Below, one piece after another: positions 29,969 to 38,437 of a stretch of DNA of 48,579 nucleotides. The stretch lies in contig CAJWRJ010000011.1 in the NCBI GenBank assembly GCA_913046215.1, positions 1 through 48,579 of the forward strand, written 5' to 3'. Position 1 is the first letter of the stretch; each line of letters begins with the position of its first letter. The translations under genes were made by a program, and so were the position numbers. Origin of the DNA: an uncultured Legionellales bacterium (lineage in GTDB: Bacteria; Pseudomonadota; Gammaproteobacteria; Eutrophobiales; Eutrophobiaceae). The notes under the pieces were generated by a model. It saw nothing but the letters and a program-made list of their open reading frames with translations. It did not search any database and was not told the DNA's origin.

Positions 29969-30052
29969 GCTTTTTTTGCCGATTATTTAATTTAATAAAC
30001 AGTTTAGATTATTATCAAATATGTAATTATTATGATAAAGATATTATGTTAA

Positions 30053-30066
30053 TGTTCAAATGAACA
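30053..30066. repeat. Perfect inverted repeat in the ilvE-rhodanese divergent region
   Basis: TGTTCAAATGAACA has two 6-bp complementary arms around AA. A second dyad, TTATCA (30012-30017) and TGATAA (30033-30038), lies nearby. Both are in the 146-bp divergent region 29969-30114 and could be operators; the regulators are unknown. Confidence 0.35.
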
Positions 30067-30114
30067 GTAATCAATAAATCTTTGAAAAATAATTAAAAAA
30101 ATAGGAAATATGTA

Positions 30115-30531
30115 ATGATTAAAGAAATATCTTCATCTGAGGCTTATGGCATATTGCAAGAATCAGTGGATGCTGTGCTTATAGATGTTAGGACTAAGAT
30201 GGAGTATGAATATGTTGGACATCCAAAGGATTCAATCCATATAGCTCTTAAAGAACCACCTGAATGGAAAACATTTTCAAGTTTTGTTCATGATGTATCT
30301 TCATTATTGAAAGAAAAATTTCCTGATGTTGGTGATCTGCCATCTATTAAAATATTTTTGATATGCAGAAGCGGAAAAAGATCAAGCGAAGCTGCGTTAC
30401 TCTTGGAAGCTGATGGGTATAAATGTCTATTTAATGTATATGATGGTTTTGAAGGAGATAAAAATATAAATGGGCATCGCAATCTCATTAATGGCTGGAG
30501 ATTTAGCAATTTACCATGGGAGCAAAATTAA
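30115..30531 (+). CDS. Rhodanese-like domain protein
   Basis: A single rhodanese domain of 138 residues, with no signal peptide. DVRTKMEYEYVGHP (24-37) is the N-terminal CH2A-like motif and CRSGKRS (84-90) is the active-site loop with catalytic C84. Such proteins carry persulfide sulfur; the seven-residue loop fits sulfurtransferases rather than Cdc25-type phosphatases. A good AGGAAA site lies 6 bp before the ATG. It is divergent from ilvE and converges on tatC (8-bp gap). The sulfur acceptor is unknown. Confidence 0.87.
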   Translation: MIKEISSSEAYGILQESVDAVLIDVRTKMEYEYVGHPKDSIHIALKEPPEWKTFSSFVHDVSSLLKEKFPDVGDLPSIKIFLICRSGKRSSEAALLLEADGYKCLFNVYDGFEGDKNINGHRNLINGWRFSNLPWEQN

Positions 30532-30539
30532 AAATAATT

Positions 30540-31256
30540 TTACTTTTCAAAAAACCTTCCAAGCAGAAGACCAATCTCAAATAATAGACATATTGGCAAG
30601 GCTAATAAAATTTGAGAAATAACATCGGGCGGCGTCAATAACATTCCAATAAAAAAAGCAAATATAATTATATATGGACGATTTGCAGCAAGTTTTTTTA
30701 TTGTTGTATACCCAGACCTAACCAATAAAATTGTTATAATTGGAATTTCGAAAGATAAACCAAAAGCAAAGAATAGTTTGAGTATGAAATTTAGGTAATG
30801 ATTTATGTCTGTCATTATTAAAACATTGCTAGGCGCTGTCGATGTAAAAAAAGAGAACAAGATAGGAAAAACACTGTAGTAACAAAATAGAACTCCCAAG
30901 TAAAAAAGCAGCGAGCTGCTTACTAATATAGGCAGCACTAATTTTTTTTCATCTTTGTAAAGACCAGGAGCAATAAATGACCATATTTGAAATAGTATGA
31001 AAGGCATAGAGAAAAATACGCTACAGAATAATGTTAATTTGAATGGCGCAAAAAAAGGAGAGGCGACCTCTGTTGCAATCATATTACTGCCATCTGGTAA
31101 TTTAGCTATAAGAGGCGTTGCAATAAAATCATATATTTGATTAGAAAAGGGAATTAGAATCAATGTTATTACAAAAATACATGCAATACTACGCAAGGCA
31201 GTTGTTCTTAATTCAAGTAGGTGAGCAAACAGCGTTTGCTCTAAGTGGGTCTTCAT
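30540..31256 (-). CDS. tatC: Twin-arginine translocase subunit TatC
   Basis: Polytopic core of the Tat exporter for folded proteins; it binds twin-arginine signal peptides. The 238 residues show six hydrophobic segments. The N-terminal HLLELRTTALRS corresponds to the conserved HLxELR signature. Other conserved blocks are SFIAPGLYKDEK near residue 89, FAFGLSFEIPI near 158, and FFIGMLLTPPDVISQ near the C-terminus. It lies 16 bp after tatB. Confidence 0.95.
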   Translation of the reverse strand: MKTHLEQTLFAHLLELRTTALRSIACIFVITLILIPFSNQIYDFIATPLIAKLPDGSNMIATEVASPFFAPFKLTLFCSVFFSMPFILFQIWSFIAPGLYKDEKKLVLPILVSSSLLFYLGVLFCYYSVFPILFSFFTSTAPSNVLIMTDINHYLNFILKLFFAFGLSFEIPIITILLVRSGYTTIKKLAANRPYIIIFAFFIGMLLTPPDVISQILLALPICLLFEIGLLLGRFFEK

Positions 31257-31272
31257 TGTTTTAGGCTAGTAA

Positions 31273-31536
31273 CTATTTTTTATCAGATAAATTTTTATCA
31301 GGTGCTTCTTCCATAAGTTTATCAACATGATTAATGCTATCCTGTAATTCACTTATTTCCTCAACATTTAATTCTTTTGCCATTTCTTTTTTTGTTTTTT
31401 TCACATAATTACGCAGGTTCTTTAATAATTTGCCGGCATCCTTTGCAAATTTTGGTAATTTTTCTGGCCGCACAATAATTAACGCAAGAATTGCGATAGT
31501 AATTAATTCCCAAAAACCAATATCAAACACGAGCAA
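31273..31536 (-). CDS. tatB: Sec-independent translocase subunit TatB
   Basis: Works with TatC in recognising substrates. The 87 residues have the short N-terminal helix (FDIGFWELITIAILALIIV), the hinge RPEKLPKFA and a long charged amphipathic helix. DIGFWEL at the start and the conserved E/P-containing hinge distinguish TatB from TatA. It is on the short side for the family. Gene order tatA-tatB-tatC is standard. Confidence 0.92.
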   Translation of the reverse strand: MLVFDIGFWELITIAILALIIVRPEKLPKFAKDAGKLLKNLRNYVKKTKKEMAKELNVEEISELQDSINHVDKLMEEAPDKNLSDKK

Positions 31537-31585
31537 GCATAAGTATTTGTGATAAATTTAAACAGTTCGGCACAATAAAAAATAA

Positions 31586-31765
31586 TTATTTTTTCTGCTC
31601 ATCCTGCAGATCATCATCTTTTTCGTCGTTACCAGAAATTGCATTTTTAAAACTTTTTAGAAATCCGCCTAAGTCTTTTCCCATACCCTTAAGTTTTTTT
31701 GTACCAAAAAGTAGGGCTACGATTATTAGAATAATCAATAGTTCTTTTATTCCCCAAGCACCCAT
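31586..31765 (-). CDS. tatA: Sec-independent translocase subunit TatA
   Basis: A 59-codon gene starting [20 protein letters not shown] and continuing [20 protein letters not shown], then an acidic, Gln-rich tail. TatA forms the variable pore of the Tat system; the short helix, the FGTKKL hinge and amphipathic helix are diagnostic. A GGAG ribosome-binding sequence lies 9 bp before the ATG. It is 49 bp before tatB and 96 bp after hisE. Confidence 0.96.
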   Translation of the reverse strand: MGAWGIKELLIILIIVALLFGTKKLKGMGKDLGGFLKSFKNAISGNDEKDDDLQDEQKK

Positions 31766-31861
31766 AATCGTATTCTCCGGTTATTAATGATAAAGATTCG
31801 ATCTTAGTTGACCACAATTACACAATATTAAGCAAGTATGGAATTCTAGAAGAATTAAGAT

Positions 31862-32200
31862 TTATTTTGTTCGATTTGCTTTTTCTTCGATGCCTGAAAT
31901 ACCAAAGCGTCGTTCAAACTCTTTAATAATATCCTCAACTTCCAAATTATGATATTTCAGTAGAACGATAGTATGAAACCATAAATCAGCTATTTCGTGA
32001 ATTATAGCGTCATTTTCACCACATTTAGACGCAATTACTGTTTCTGTAGCCTCTTCACTTACTTTTTTTAGTATGGCATCAACTCCTTCATTGAATAATT
32101 TAGCAACGTACGACTCATCGGGGTTAGCCGTTTTTCTTTTCTCCATAATCTCAGAAAGCGCAAAAAGCACATCTTTTGGGCTGTTAGTCTTATTTTCCAT
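31862..32200 (-). CDS. hisE: Phosphoribosyl-ATP pyrophosphatase
   Basis: Second step of histidine synthesis: hydrolyses PR-ATP to PR-AMP. KVSEEATETVIASKCGE and EIADLWFHTIVLL are the MazG-like metal-binding helices of HisE. The frame is open upstream to 32230, but that would overlap hisI by 41 bp with unrelated residues. The internal ATG at 32200 (MENKTNSPKD) gives 112 residues and an 11-bp overlap, which fits the family. It is encoded separately from hisI rather than as the hisIE fusion of enterobacteria. Confidence 0.94.
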   Translation of the reverse strand: MENKTNSPKDVLFALSEIMEKRKTANPDESYVAKLFNEGVDAILKKVSEEATETVIASKCGENDAIIHEIADLWFHTIVLLKYHNLEVEDIIKEFERRFGISGIEEKANRTK

Positions 32201-32576
32201 AAATATCCTTTGGGTTTTTGAGAATTTCACCAGATTCTAACCAGTTTTTATCAGTCAACTTATTGAAAAAACAACGGTGTCTGCCAGTATGACAAGCAAT
32301 TCCGCCCTTTTGCCTGACATTTATCAAAAGGACATCGTAATCACAATCGGTGAGAATCGATTCTACAAATTGATAGTGCCCCGATTTTTCTCCTTTTACC
32401 CATATCTTTTCTCTAGAACGCGACCAATATGTTGCTTTCCCGCTTTCATATGTTTGCTTCAACGCATCTCGATTCATCCAAGCGTGCATAAGGATTTGTT
32501 TCGTTTCAACTTCTTGTACGATAACTGGGACCAATTCTTTCTCGTTCCACTTAATTTTTTCTAACCACGAACTCAT
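32190..32576 (-). CDS. hisI: Phosphoribosyl-AMP cyclohydrolase
   Basis: Third step of histidine synthesis: opens the adenine ring of PR-AMP. The 128 residues contain DCDYDVLLINVRQKGGIACH (metal-binding Asp residues) and CHTGRHRCFF, the zinc cysteine signature. WMNRDALKQTYESGKATYWS near residue 33 is also typical. It is 18 bp after hisF and overlaps hisE. Confidence 0.96.
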   Translation of the reverse strand: MSSWLEKIKWNEKELVPVIVQEVETKQILMHAWMNRDALKQTYESGKATYWSRSREKIWVKGEKSGHYQFVESILTDCDYDVLLINVRQKGGIACHTGRHRCFFNKLTDKNWLESGEILKNPKDIYGK

Positions 32577-32594
32577 AATTAACCATCCAGTTCT

Positions 32595-33368
32595 TTATAT
32601 GCGAACTTCAATATTTCTTTCTCTTAAAATTTTTTTTGCATCAACAATAGTGTATTCACCGAAATGAAAAATACTTGCGGCAAGTACTGCGCTAGCTTTC
32701 CCTAAGATTATACCGTCTACAAGGTGATCAAGTTTTCCAACACCTCCCGATGCAATAACCGGTATATTAACAGCTTCGCTGACATTTTTAGTTAATTCAA
32801 TATCAAAGCCATCTTTTGTTCCATCTTTATCCATGCTTGTTAATAGTATTTCACCAGCTCCAAAATTTGCCATTCTCTTAGCCCAAGTGATTGTATCAAT
32901 ATTTGTGTTATTTCTGCCTCCATGAGTAAAGACCTCCCAACATATTTTATTATTTTTAATTGAACTCCTTTTAGCATCTATAGCTACAACTATACATTGT
33001 GAACCAAATTTTTTTGATGCTTCACGAACAAAGTTTGGATTATTGACAGCCGCGGTATTTATACTGACTTTGTCCGCACCGGCTTTTAGCATGCGTTTTA
33101 TATCCGATAGTTTTCGTATACCACCGCCAACAGTTAGAGGAATAAATACTTGGCTTGCGACTTTTTCTACAACTTCTACTAATGTATCACGGTTATCACT
33201 GCTCGCTGTAATATCAAGGAAAGCAATCTCATCAGCACCTTGGGCATCATAACGTTTTGCAATTTCTACAGGGTCTCCCGCATCACGAATATTTAAAAAT
33301 TTAACGCCTTTAACAACTCTTCCGTTGTCAATATCTAGGCAGGGAATGATTCTTTTTGCTAGGCCCAT
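32595..33368 (-). CDS. hisF: Imidazole glycerol phosphate synthase cyclase subunit
   Basis: TIM-barrel subunit that uses ammonia from HisH to make imidazole-glycerol phosphate and AICAR. Of 257 residues, the catalytic Asp is in [14 protein letters not shown] (D12) and the second in VVAIDAKR (near 130). [15 protein letters not shown] and [14 protein letters not shown] are the phosphate-binding loops. The ATG overlaps the hisA stop (TAATG). The partner gene hisH is not in this window. Confidence 0.97.
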   Translation of the reverse strand: MGLAKRIIPCLDIDNGRVVKGVKFLNIRDAGDPVEIAKRYDAQGADEIAFLDITASSDNRDTLVEVVEKVASQVFIPLTVGGGIRKLSDIKRMLKAGADKVSINTAAVNNPNFVREASKKFGSQCIVVAIDAKRSSIKNNKICWEVFTHGGRNNTNIDTITWAKRMANFGAGEILLTSMDKDGTKDGFDIELTKNVSEAVNIPVIASGGVGKLDHLVDGIILGKASAVLAASIFHFGEYTIVDAKKILRERNIEVRI

Positions 33369-34114
33369 TAGTTTTCTTCTTTATAAATTTCGTCAGCTAT
33401 TTTTTGTGCTTCAATAAAATCTAGAGTGCCTTCATATATTGCTTTTCCTGTGATAACGCCAAATATTCCTTCTTCTGACACTTTACATAATGAATGTATA
33501 TCATTGATATCAGTAACTCCTCCTGCTGCTATAACAGGTATACGAATATTCTTGCAGAGTTTAGTTGTAGCCGAGATGTTTATATTATTTAACATTCCAT
33601 CACGATCGATATCTGTAAAAATTATTGCCGCAACGCCATCATCTTCAAAACGTTTAGCCATATCATAAACATCATGGTTTGATAATTTAGACCAGCCATC
33701 TATTGCCAATTTACCATTTTTTGCATCTAGCCCGACAATAATATGACCGGGGAACTCTAAACAAACATCTGAGACAAAATGAGGGGTTGTAATTGCTCGT
33801 GTCCCAATTATTACATAGTTAACACCAGCATCTAAGTATCTTTGAATAGTATCTTCGTTGCGAATTCCTCCACCCACTTGTATCTCGACATCCGGGTGTG
33901 CCTCAGTGATTGAATTTATTATATCTGCATTTACGGGCTCACCATGCATTGCTCCATCAAGGTCTATTATATGCAGTCTTTTTGCTCCTTGGTCTATCCA
34001 TTTCTCCGAAACTTCAAGAGGGTCCTCTGAGTAAATAGTTTCCTTCTCCATTTTTCCTTGTGAAAGTCGGACACATTTGCCATTTTTGATATCAATTGCT
34101 GGGATTATTAGCAT
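33368..34114 (-). CDS. hisA: ProFAR isomerase (HisA)
   Basis: TIM-barrel enzyme isomerising ProFAR to PRFAR, just before HisF acts. D8 ([13 protein letters not shown]) and the Asp in [12 protein letters not shown] near residue 169 are the catalytic acids. [11 protein letters not shown] and [11 protein letters not shown] are the phosphate loops. Length is 248. It is the first gene of the hisA-hisF-hisI-hisE operon, here without hisB or hisH. A promoter candidate lies about 87 bp upstream, overlapping the polA end. Confidence 0.97.
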   Translation of the reverse strand: MLIIPAIDIKNGKCVRLSQGKMEKETIYSEDPLEVSEKWIDQGAKRLHIIDLDGAMHGEPVNADIINSITEAHPDVEIQVGGGIRNEDTIQRYLDAGVNYVIIGTRAITTPHFVSDVCLEFPGHIIVGLDAKNGKLAIDGWSKLSNHDVYDMAKRFEDDGVAAIIFTDIDRDGMLNNINISATTKLCKNIRIPVIAAGGVTDINDIHSLCKVSEEGIFGVITGKAIYEGTLDFIEAQKIADEIYKEEN

Positions 34115-34201
34115 ATCATTGTTTTCGATTAGTAACGATTATTACTGTTGGCTATTAATTTTTCTATAGTCGTAGTTATCTATTTAGGAATGCTAGTTTA
34201 T

Positions 34202-34229
34202 ATAATAGAGAATTTAAAAAGATTTTCAA
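34202..34229 (-). promoter_or_regulatory. Putative sigma-70 promoter for hisA
   Basis: On the minus strand TTGAAA (34224-34229), a 16-bp spacer and TATTAT (34202-34207). Each box is one base from consensus. It overlaps the last codons of polA. Confidence 0.42.
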
Positions 34230-36946
34230 TGCGCCTCATCCCAATTATTACCATGGCCTATATCTATTTCAAGTGGCACAACAAGACAGTTATCCTTTGT
34301 CATTCTTATTTTAATTTCATCAATAAACTCATCTAGTTTTTCTGAGCGTACCTCAAAAACTAATTCATCATGAACCTGCATAATCATCTTTGCTTCGAAT
34401 TTACTTTTAACCAACCATTGATGAATATCAATCATAGCAAGTTTTATAATATCTGCAGCTGTACCCTGCATAGGTGCATTTATTGCGGTTCTTTCAGCAT
34501 ACTTTCTGCGAGCAGCATTTTTAGATCTAATTTCAGGCAAGTATAAGCGTCGACCAAAAACTGTTTCAACATAGCCGTCCTGTTTAGCTTTCTCTTTTGT
34601 TAGCTCCATAAATTTCTTAACATCTGGGTATCTACTAAAATATAAATCAACATATTTTTGTGCCGTTGTTCTTTCAATACCTAGTTGTTTCGCAAGCCCA
34701 TAAGACGACATACCGTATATTAAGCCAAAATTAATTGCTTTGGCTGCTCGCCGTTGCTCATTAGTAACCTCTTCAATATCTTCACTAAATACCTCGGACG
34801 CAGTATTTTTATGTATATCAAGACCCTGCTCAAATGAATTCAATAAACCTTCGTCTTCCGATAAGTGAGCCATAATACGCAATTCTATTTGTGAGTAATC
34901 AGCTGCTACTATTAAATAATTTTCTGGTGCTATAAATGCCTGTCTTATTTTCCTACCCTCTTGTGTTTTTATTGGGATATTTTGCAAATTTGGATCTGAA
35001 GAGGATAATCTTCCTGTAGCAGCAACTGCTTGATGATACGATGTATGAACACGTTCTGTTTCTTGGTTGATTATTTTTGGTAGTTTTTCAGTATACGTTG
35101 AACATAATTTGCTCAAACTTCTAAATTCTAGAATTAATTTTGGTAATTCATAATTTTCCGATAATTCTTGTAGCACAGATTCAGCTGTTGAGGGTTGACC
35201 CTTAGGAGTTTTTGCGATGATTGGCAAATTCATTTTATCTTCATCGTAAAGTACAGATTGTATTTGTTTGGGGGAGCTTATATTAAAAGATTCATTAGCT
35301 AGGCTGTGTGCCTCGATTTCAACTTCACGCATACGGCTCTTAAGATCAATCGTTTGTTTATTAAGCATCTTAGTATTAATTACTACGCCATTTCTCTCAA
35401 TCTGACTTAGCACAGTTAATAACGGTATTTCGAAGATCCTATAAATTTTTTCAAGTGAAGGTATTTTTTTTAGTTTCGATATTAAAACCTCATGAAGCTT
35501 TAATACTATATCAACATCTTCTGCAGCATATGGGGTAGCATCATCAATACTAACTTGATCAAACCCAATCTGATTAACACCCTTACCGGCGACATCTTCA
35601 TAATGTATTGTTTCAATGTTTAAATAATTGCGGGCAAGCGAATCTAAGTTATGTCTTGTAGCTGTACTATTTAACACATATGAAGCAAGCATCGTATCAT
35701 CTTTGATGCCTCTTAAGTTTATATCGTAATTCGCAAATATTTCTTTATCATATTTTAAATTTTGTCCTATCTTATTTATTTTCTCATCTTCTAATATAGG
35801 TTTTAGTTTATTTAATGTTTCTTTTAGTCCTAGTTGTTTGGGTGCACCAACATAGCTATGTTGCAGTGGCACGTAGGCGGCGTGATTAGGCGAAACTGCA
35901 AAAGATATTCCGACTATTTCTGCTGTCATGTAATCAAGACTCGTTGTTTCAGTATCAATTGAAACTAATTTAGAGTTTTTTATTTTTTCTATCCAATTAT
36001 CTAATTTAGAAAATGTAAAGATAGTTTCATATTTTGGTTTACTTAATTTTTTTTGTGTAACATTTTCTGAAATTTCATTTTTTTCATTACTATTTTTTTC
36101 TTTGAGCTGAGCAAGCCAAGATGTAAAATTCCATTTAGTGTACATTTCATGAAGATCACTATCATTAGATTCAGAGATTATTAAATCCTCAGGATTTAAA
36201 TCGAGTTCGACATCACATTTTAGTGTTACAAGTTTTTTAGTTAGTGGGATTTTTGGCAAAAACTCCCTAAGATTTTCGCCGACCTTACCTTTTATCTCAT
36301 CGGCGTTATCAATAATCTCATCAAGACCCCCAAATTCATTTAACCACTTTACGGCTGTTTTGGGACCAACTTTTGGAACTCCAGGAATGTTATCAACGCT
36401 ATCACCAACAAGGGTTAGATAATCAACAATTTTTTCTGGAGGGACTCCAAATTTTTCTTTAACACCATTTGGATCAAGATTGTAATTACTCATTGTATTA
36501 ATCAAATGTATATTTTGATTAACAATTTGCGCTAAATCTTTATCGCCAGTTGAAATTATAGTTTTAATTTTTCTTTTAGCCGCTTTTTTGGCAATAGTTG
36601 CAATTACATCATCAGCTTCAACGCCATCAATAACTAAAATCGGGATACCCAATGCTTTAATAATATCATGCAAGGGCTTGATTTGAACTGCTAGATCATC
36701 TGGCATGGCAGGTCTATTTGCTTTGTATTCTTTGTAGAGATCGTTTCTAAAGGTTTTTCCTTTTGCATCAAAAATTACTGCAAAATAATCAGGGCCTCCC
36801 TCTACTAGATGTTTCTTTATCATATTAATTACGCCAAAAATGACGCCGGTCGGTTCATCAGCAGCATTAGTTAGTGGAGGCATCGCATGGTAGGCCCTGA
36901 ACATATAATAAGAACCATCAACAAGAACTAACGTATTATTGGTCAT
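34226..36946 (-). CDS. polA: DNA polymerase I
   Basis: Gap-filling and Okazaki-fragment processing polymerase. The 906 residues have three domains. The 5'-3' nuclease covers about 1-290 (VDGSYYMFRAYHAMPP; DGVEADDVIATIA; STGDKDLAQIV). The 3'-5' proofreading exonuclease covers about 310-500 and has SIDTETTS with D331 and E333 intact, so it is likely active. The polymerase domain has VAADYSQIELRIMAHLSED, RRAAKAINFGLIYGMSSYG and MQVHDELVFEV. The linker around residues 283-303 is rich in Asn, Glu and Lys. It is divergent from the DUF2782 gene. Confidence 0.98.
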   Translation of the reverse strand: MTNNTLVLVDGSYYMFRAYHAMPPLTNAADEPTGVIFGVINMIKKHLVEGGPDYFAVIFDAKGKTFRNDLYKEYKANRPAMPDDLAVQIKPLHDIIKALGIPILVIDGVEADDVIATIAKKAAKRKIKTIISTGDKDLAQIVNQNIHLINTMSNYNLDPNGVKEKFGVPPEKIVDYLTLVGDSVDNIPGVPKVGPKTAVKWLNEFGGLDEIIDNADEIKGKVGENLREFLPKIPLTKKLVTLKCDVELDLNPEDLIISESNDSDLHEMYTKWNFTSWLAQLKEKNSNEKNEISENVTQKKLSKPKYETIFTFSKLDNWIEKIKNSKLVSIDTETTSLDYMTAEIVGISFAVSPNHAAYVPLQHSYVGAPKQLGLKETLNKLKPILEDEKINKIGQNLKYDKEIFANYDINLRGIKDDTMLASYVLNSTATRHNLDSLARNYLNIETIHYEDVAGKGVNQIGFDQVSIDDATPYAAEDVDIVLKLHEVLISKLKKIPSLEKIYRIFEIPLLTVLSQIERNGVVINTKMLNKQTIDLKSRMREVEIEAHSLANESFNISSPKQIQSVLYDEDKMNLPIIAKTPKGQPSTAESVLQELSENYELPKLILEFRSLSKLCSTYTEKLPKIINQETERVHTSYHQAVAATGRLSSSDPNLQNIPIKTQEGRKIRQAFIAPENYLIVAADYSQIELRIMAHLSEDEGLLNSFEQGLDIHKNTASEVFSEDIEEVTNEQRRAAKAINFGLIYGMSSYGLAKQLGIERTTAQKYVDLYFSRYPDVKKFMELTKEKAKQDGYVETVFGRRLYLPEIRSKNAARRKYAERTAINAPMQGTAADIIKLAMIDIHQWLVKSKFEAKMIMQVHDELVFEVRSEKLDEFIDEIKIRMTKDNCLVVPLEIDIGHGNNWDEAH

Positions 36947-37074
36947 GTCAAAATAAAAACTCCATGATTAATTTCCTGAAAAGCTCGTAACAGTTGTATA
37001 TATAGATGTACTTTATATGGCTAAATTGAGATGGTAAAGTATGCAACAAATACCCGCAAAGGACTGAGATAAAA

Positions 37075-37419
37075 ATGAATAATTTCATTAAGATTTGCAC
37101 CTTATTTTTTGTTTTTTTTGGATTAATAAGACATGTTTATGCAGCTGAAGAACAGCTATACGTAATTGATTCCCCAGAAATAACAGATTCTATTGAATCA
37201 GGGGATGAAATTGAGCCTCAGATAACAATAATACGACAGGAAGACAAAGTTATAGAAGAATATAAAAGAAATGGTAGTGTTTATATGGTGAAAGTAACAC
37301 CTGAAAATGGCATACCATACTTTTTAATTGATTATGATGGAGATGGTCAATTGGAAGCAAGAAAAGACGCTCTTGATGACGTTTTAGTGCCACAATGGGT
37401 ATTGTTCACATGGCAATAA
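37075..37419 (+). CDS. DUF2782 secreted protein
   Basis: A 114-residue protein with a probable signal peptide (residues 1-23, ending VYAAEE). The mature part matches DUF2782: ITIIRQEDKVIEEYKRNGSV, then VKVTPENGIPYFLIDYDGDG and a C-terminal VPQWVLFTW. DGDGQLEARKD looks like a calcium-loop pattern, but metal binding is unproven. The family is found in gammaproteobacteria between polA and thrB, exactly as here. Function is unknown; it is expected in the periplasm. Confidence 0.85.
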   Translation: MNNFIKICTLFFVFFGLIRHVYAAEEQLYVIDSPEITDSIESGDEIEPQITIIRQEDKVIEEYKRNGSVYMVKVTPENGIPYFLIDYDGDGQLEARKDALDDVLVPQWVLFTWQ

Positions 37420-37466
37420 CACCCAACAATCTTCAATTATATCTAAATTAATCATAAAAGAATTCT

Positions 37467-38423
37467 ATGTCTGTTTATACAAATGTGCTTCCTCATGAGC
37501 TCGATGAATTTTTAAAAAACTATTCACTAGGCCAACTTCAACAGTTCGTTGGCATTAGCGATGGCATTGAGAATACCAATTATTTTGTCACAACAAGCAA
37601 AGGACAATATGTCCTTACAATATTTGAACAACTAACTTCGGAGGAGCTTTCCTACTATCTTGAATTAATGGCTTTCTTTTCAGAAGGAGGCATCCCGACA
37701 GCACACCCAATACTTGATAACGAAGGAAAGTATATAAGGAGTATTAAAAATAAACCGACAGCACTAGTAAAAAGATTAAATGGCGCAAGTATTGATGTGC
37801 CAAATGCTAAACAATGCAAGGAAATAGGGTTTCAGATGGCAAAAATGCATACTCTCGGGAAAAAATTTAAATTTTCACAAGAGTCATCACGTGATGAATC
37901 ATGGCGATCTGAAACAATAGAGTTAGTAATGCCAAAGTTAAGTAATTATGACCAAGACTTATTGAATAATGAAATTGAGTATTTAAAGTCTTTTACTATT
38001 AATAATTTACCCGTCTCTATTATTCATGCAGATTTATTTCGTGATAATGCTCTATTCATTGATGATGAATTAACCGGAATAATAGATTTTTATTATGCCT
38101 GTAATGGATATGCAATATATGATTTAGCAGTTACTGTTAACGATTGGTGTACAAGTGGAGATAAAATCGAAGATCAAAAGAATTTGATTTCTCTTTTGGG
38201 CGCATATCAAGAAATACGAACTCTAAGTGATGAAGAGCGTGATTGTTGGGTTTATGTTTTACGTTTAGCTGCTTTAAGATTTTGGTTATCTCGATTAAGA
38301 GATAAGTATTTCCCACGTAGCGGCGAAATTACTCATATAAAAAATCCTGATAGGTTCAAAAAAATAGTTGAAGATCGTCGCAATAACAATGACGAACTAA
38401 TGAGCATATGGAACACTGTCTGA
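37467..38423 (+). CDS. thrB: Homoserine kinase, APH-fold type
   Basis: Phosphorylates homoserine on the way to threonine. The 318 residues belong to the aminoglycoside-phosphotransferase-like ThrB family, not the GHMP-type ThrB of E. coli. Signatures: N-terminal GISDGIENTNYFV, catalytic SIIHADLFRDNALF (D at about 190), and the metal-binding GIIDFYYACNGYAIYDLAVT. It is 47 bp after the DUF2782 gene, probably in one transcript, and ends convergently 14 bp from mgtE. A weak AAAAGAA precedes the ATG. Confidence 0.93.
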   Translation: MSVYTNVLPHELDEFLKNYSLGQLQQFVGISDGIENTNYFVTTSKGQYVLTIFEQLTSEELSYYLELMAFFSEGGIPTAHPILDNEGKYIRSIKNKPTALVKRLNGASIDVPNAKQCKEIGFQMAKMHTLGKKFKFSQESSRDESWRSETIELVMPKLSNYDQDLLNNEIEYLKSFTINNLPVSIIHADLFRDNALFIDDELTGIIDFYYACNGYAIYDLAVTVNDWCTSGDKIEDQKNLISLLGAYQEIRTLSDEERDCWVYVLRLAALRFWLSRLRDKYFPRSGEITHIKNPDRFKKIVEDRRNNNDELMSIWNTV

Positions 38424-38437
38424 TTTTGGCGCAGAAT

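Noticed and set aside
31862-32230. Longest-frame start of hisE at 32230
   Set aside because: The extra ten residues come from the overlap with hisI and do not resemble HisE; the ATG at 32200 fits better.
36947-37074. Threonine-type attenuator ahead of DUF2782-thrB
   Set aside because: No leader peptide rich in Thr/Ile codons and no terminator hairpin could be found in the gap.
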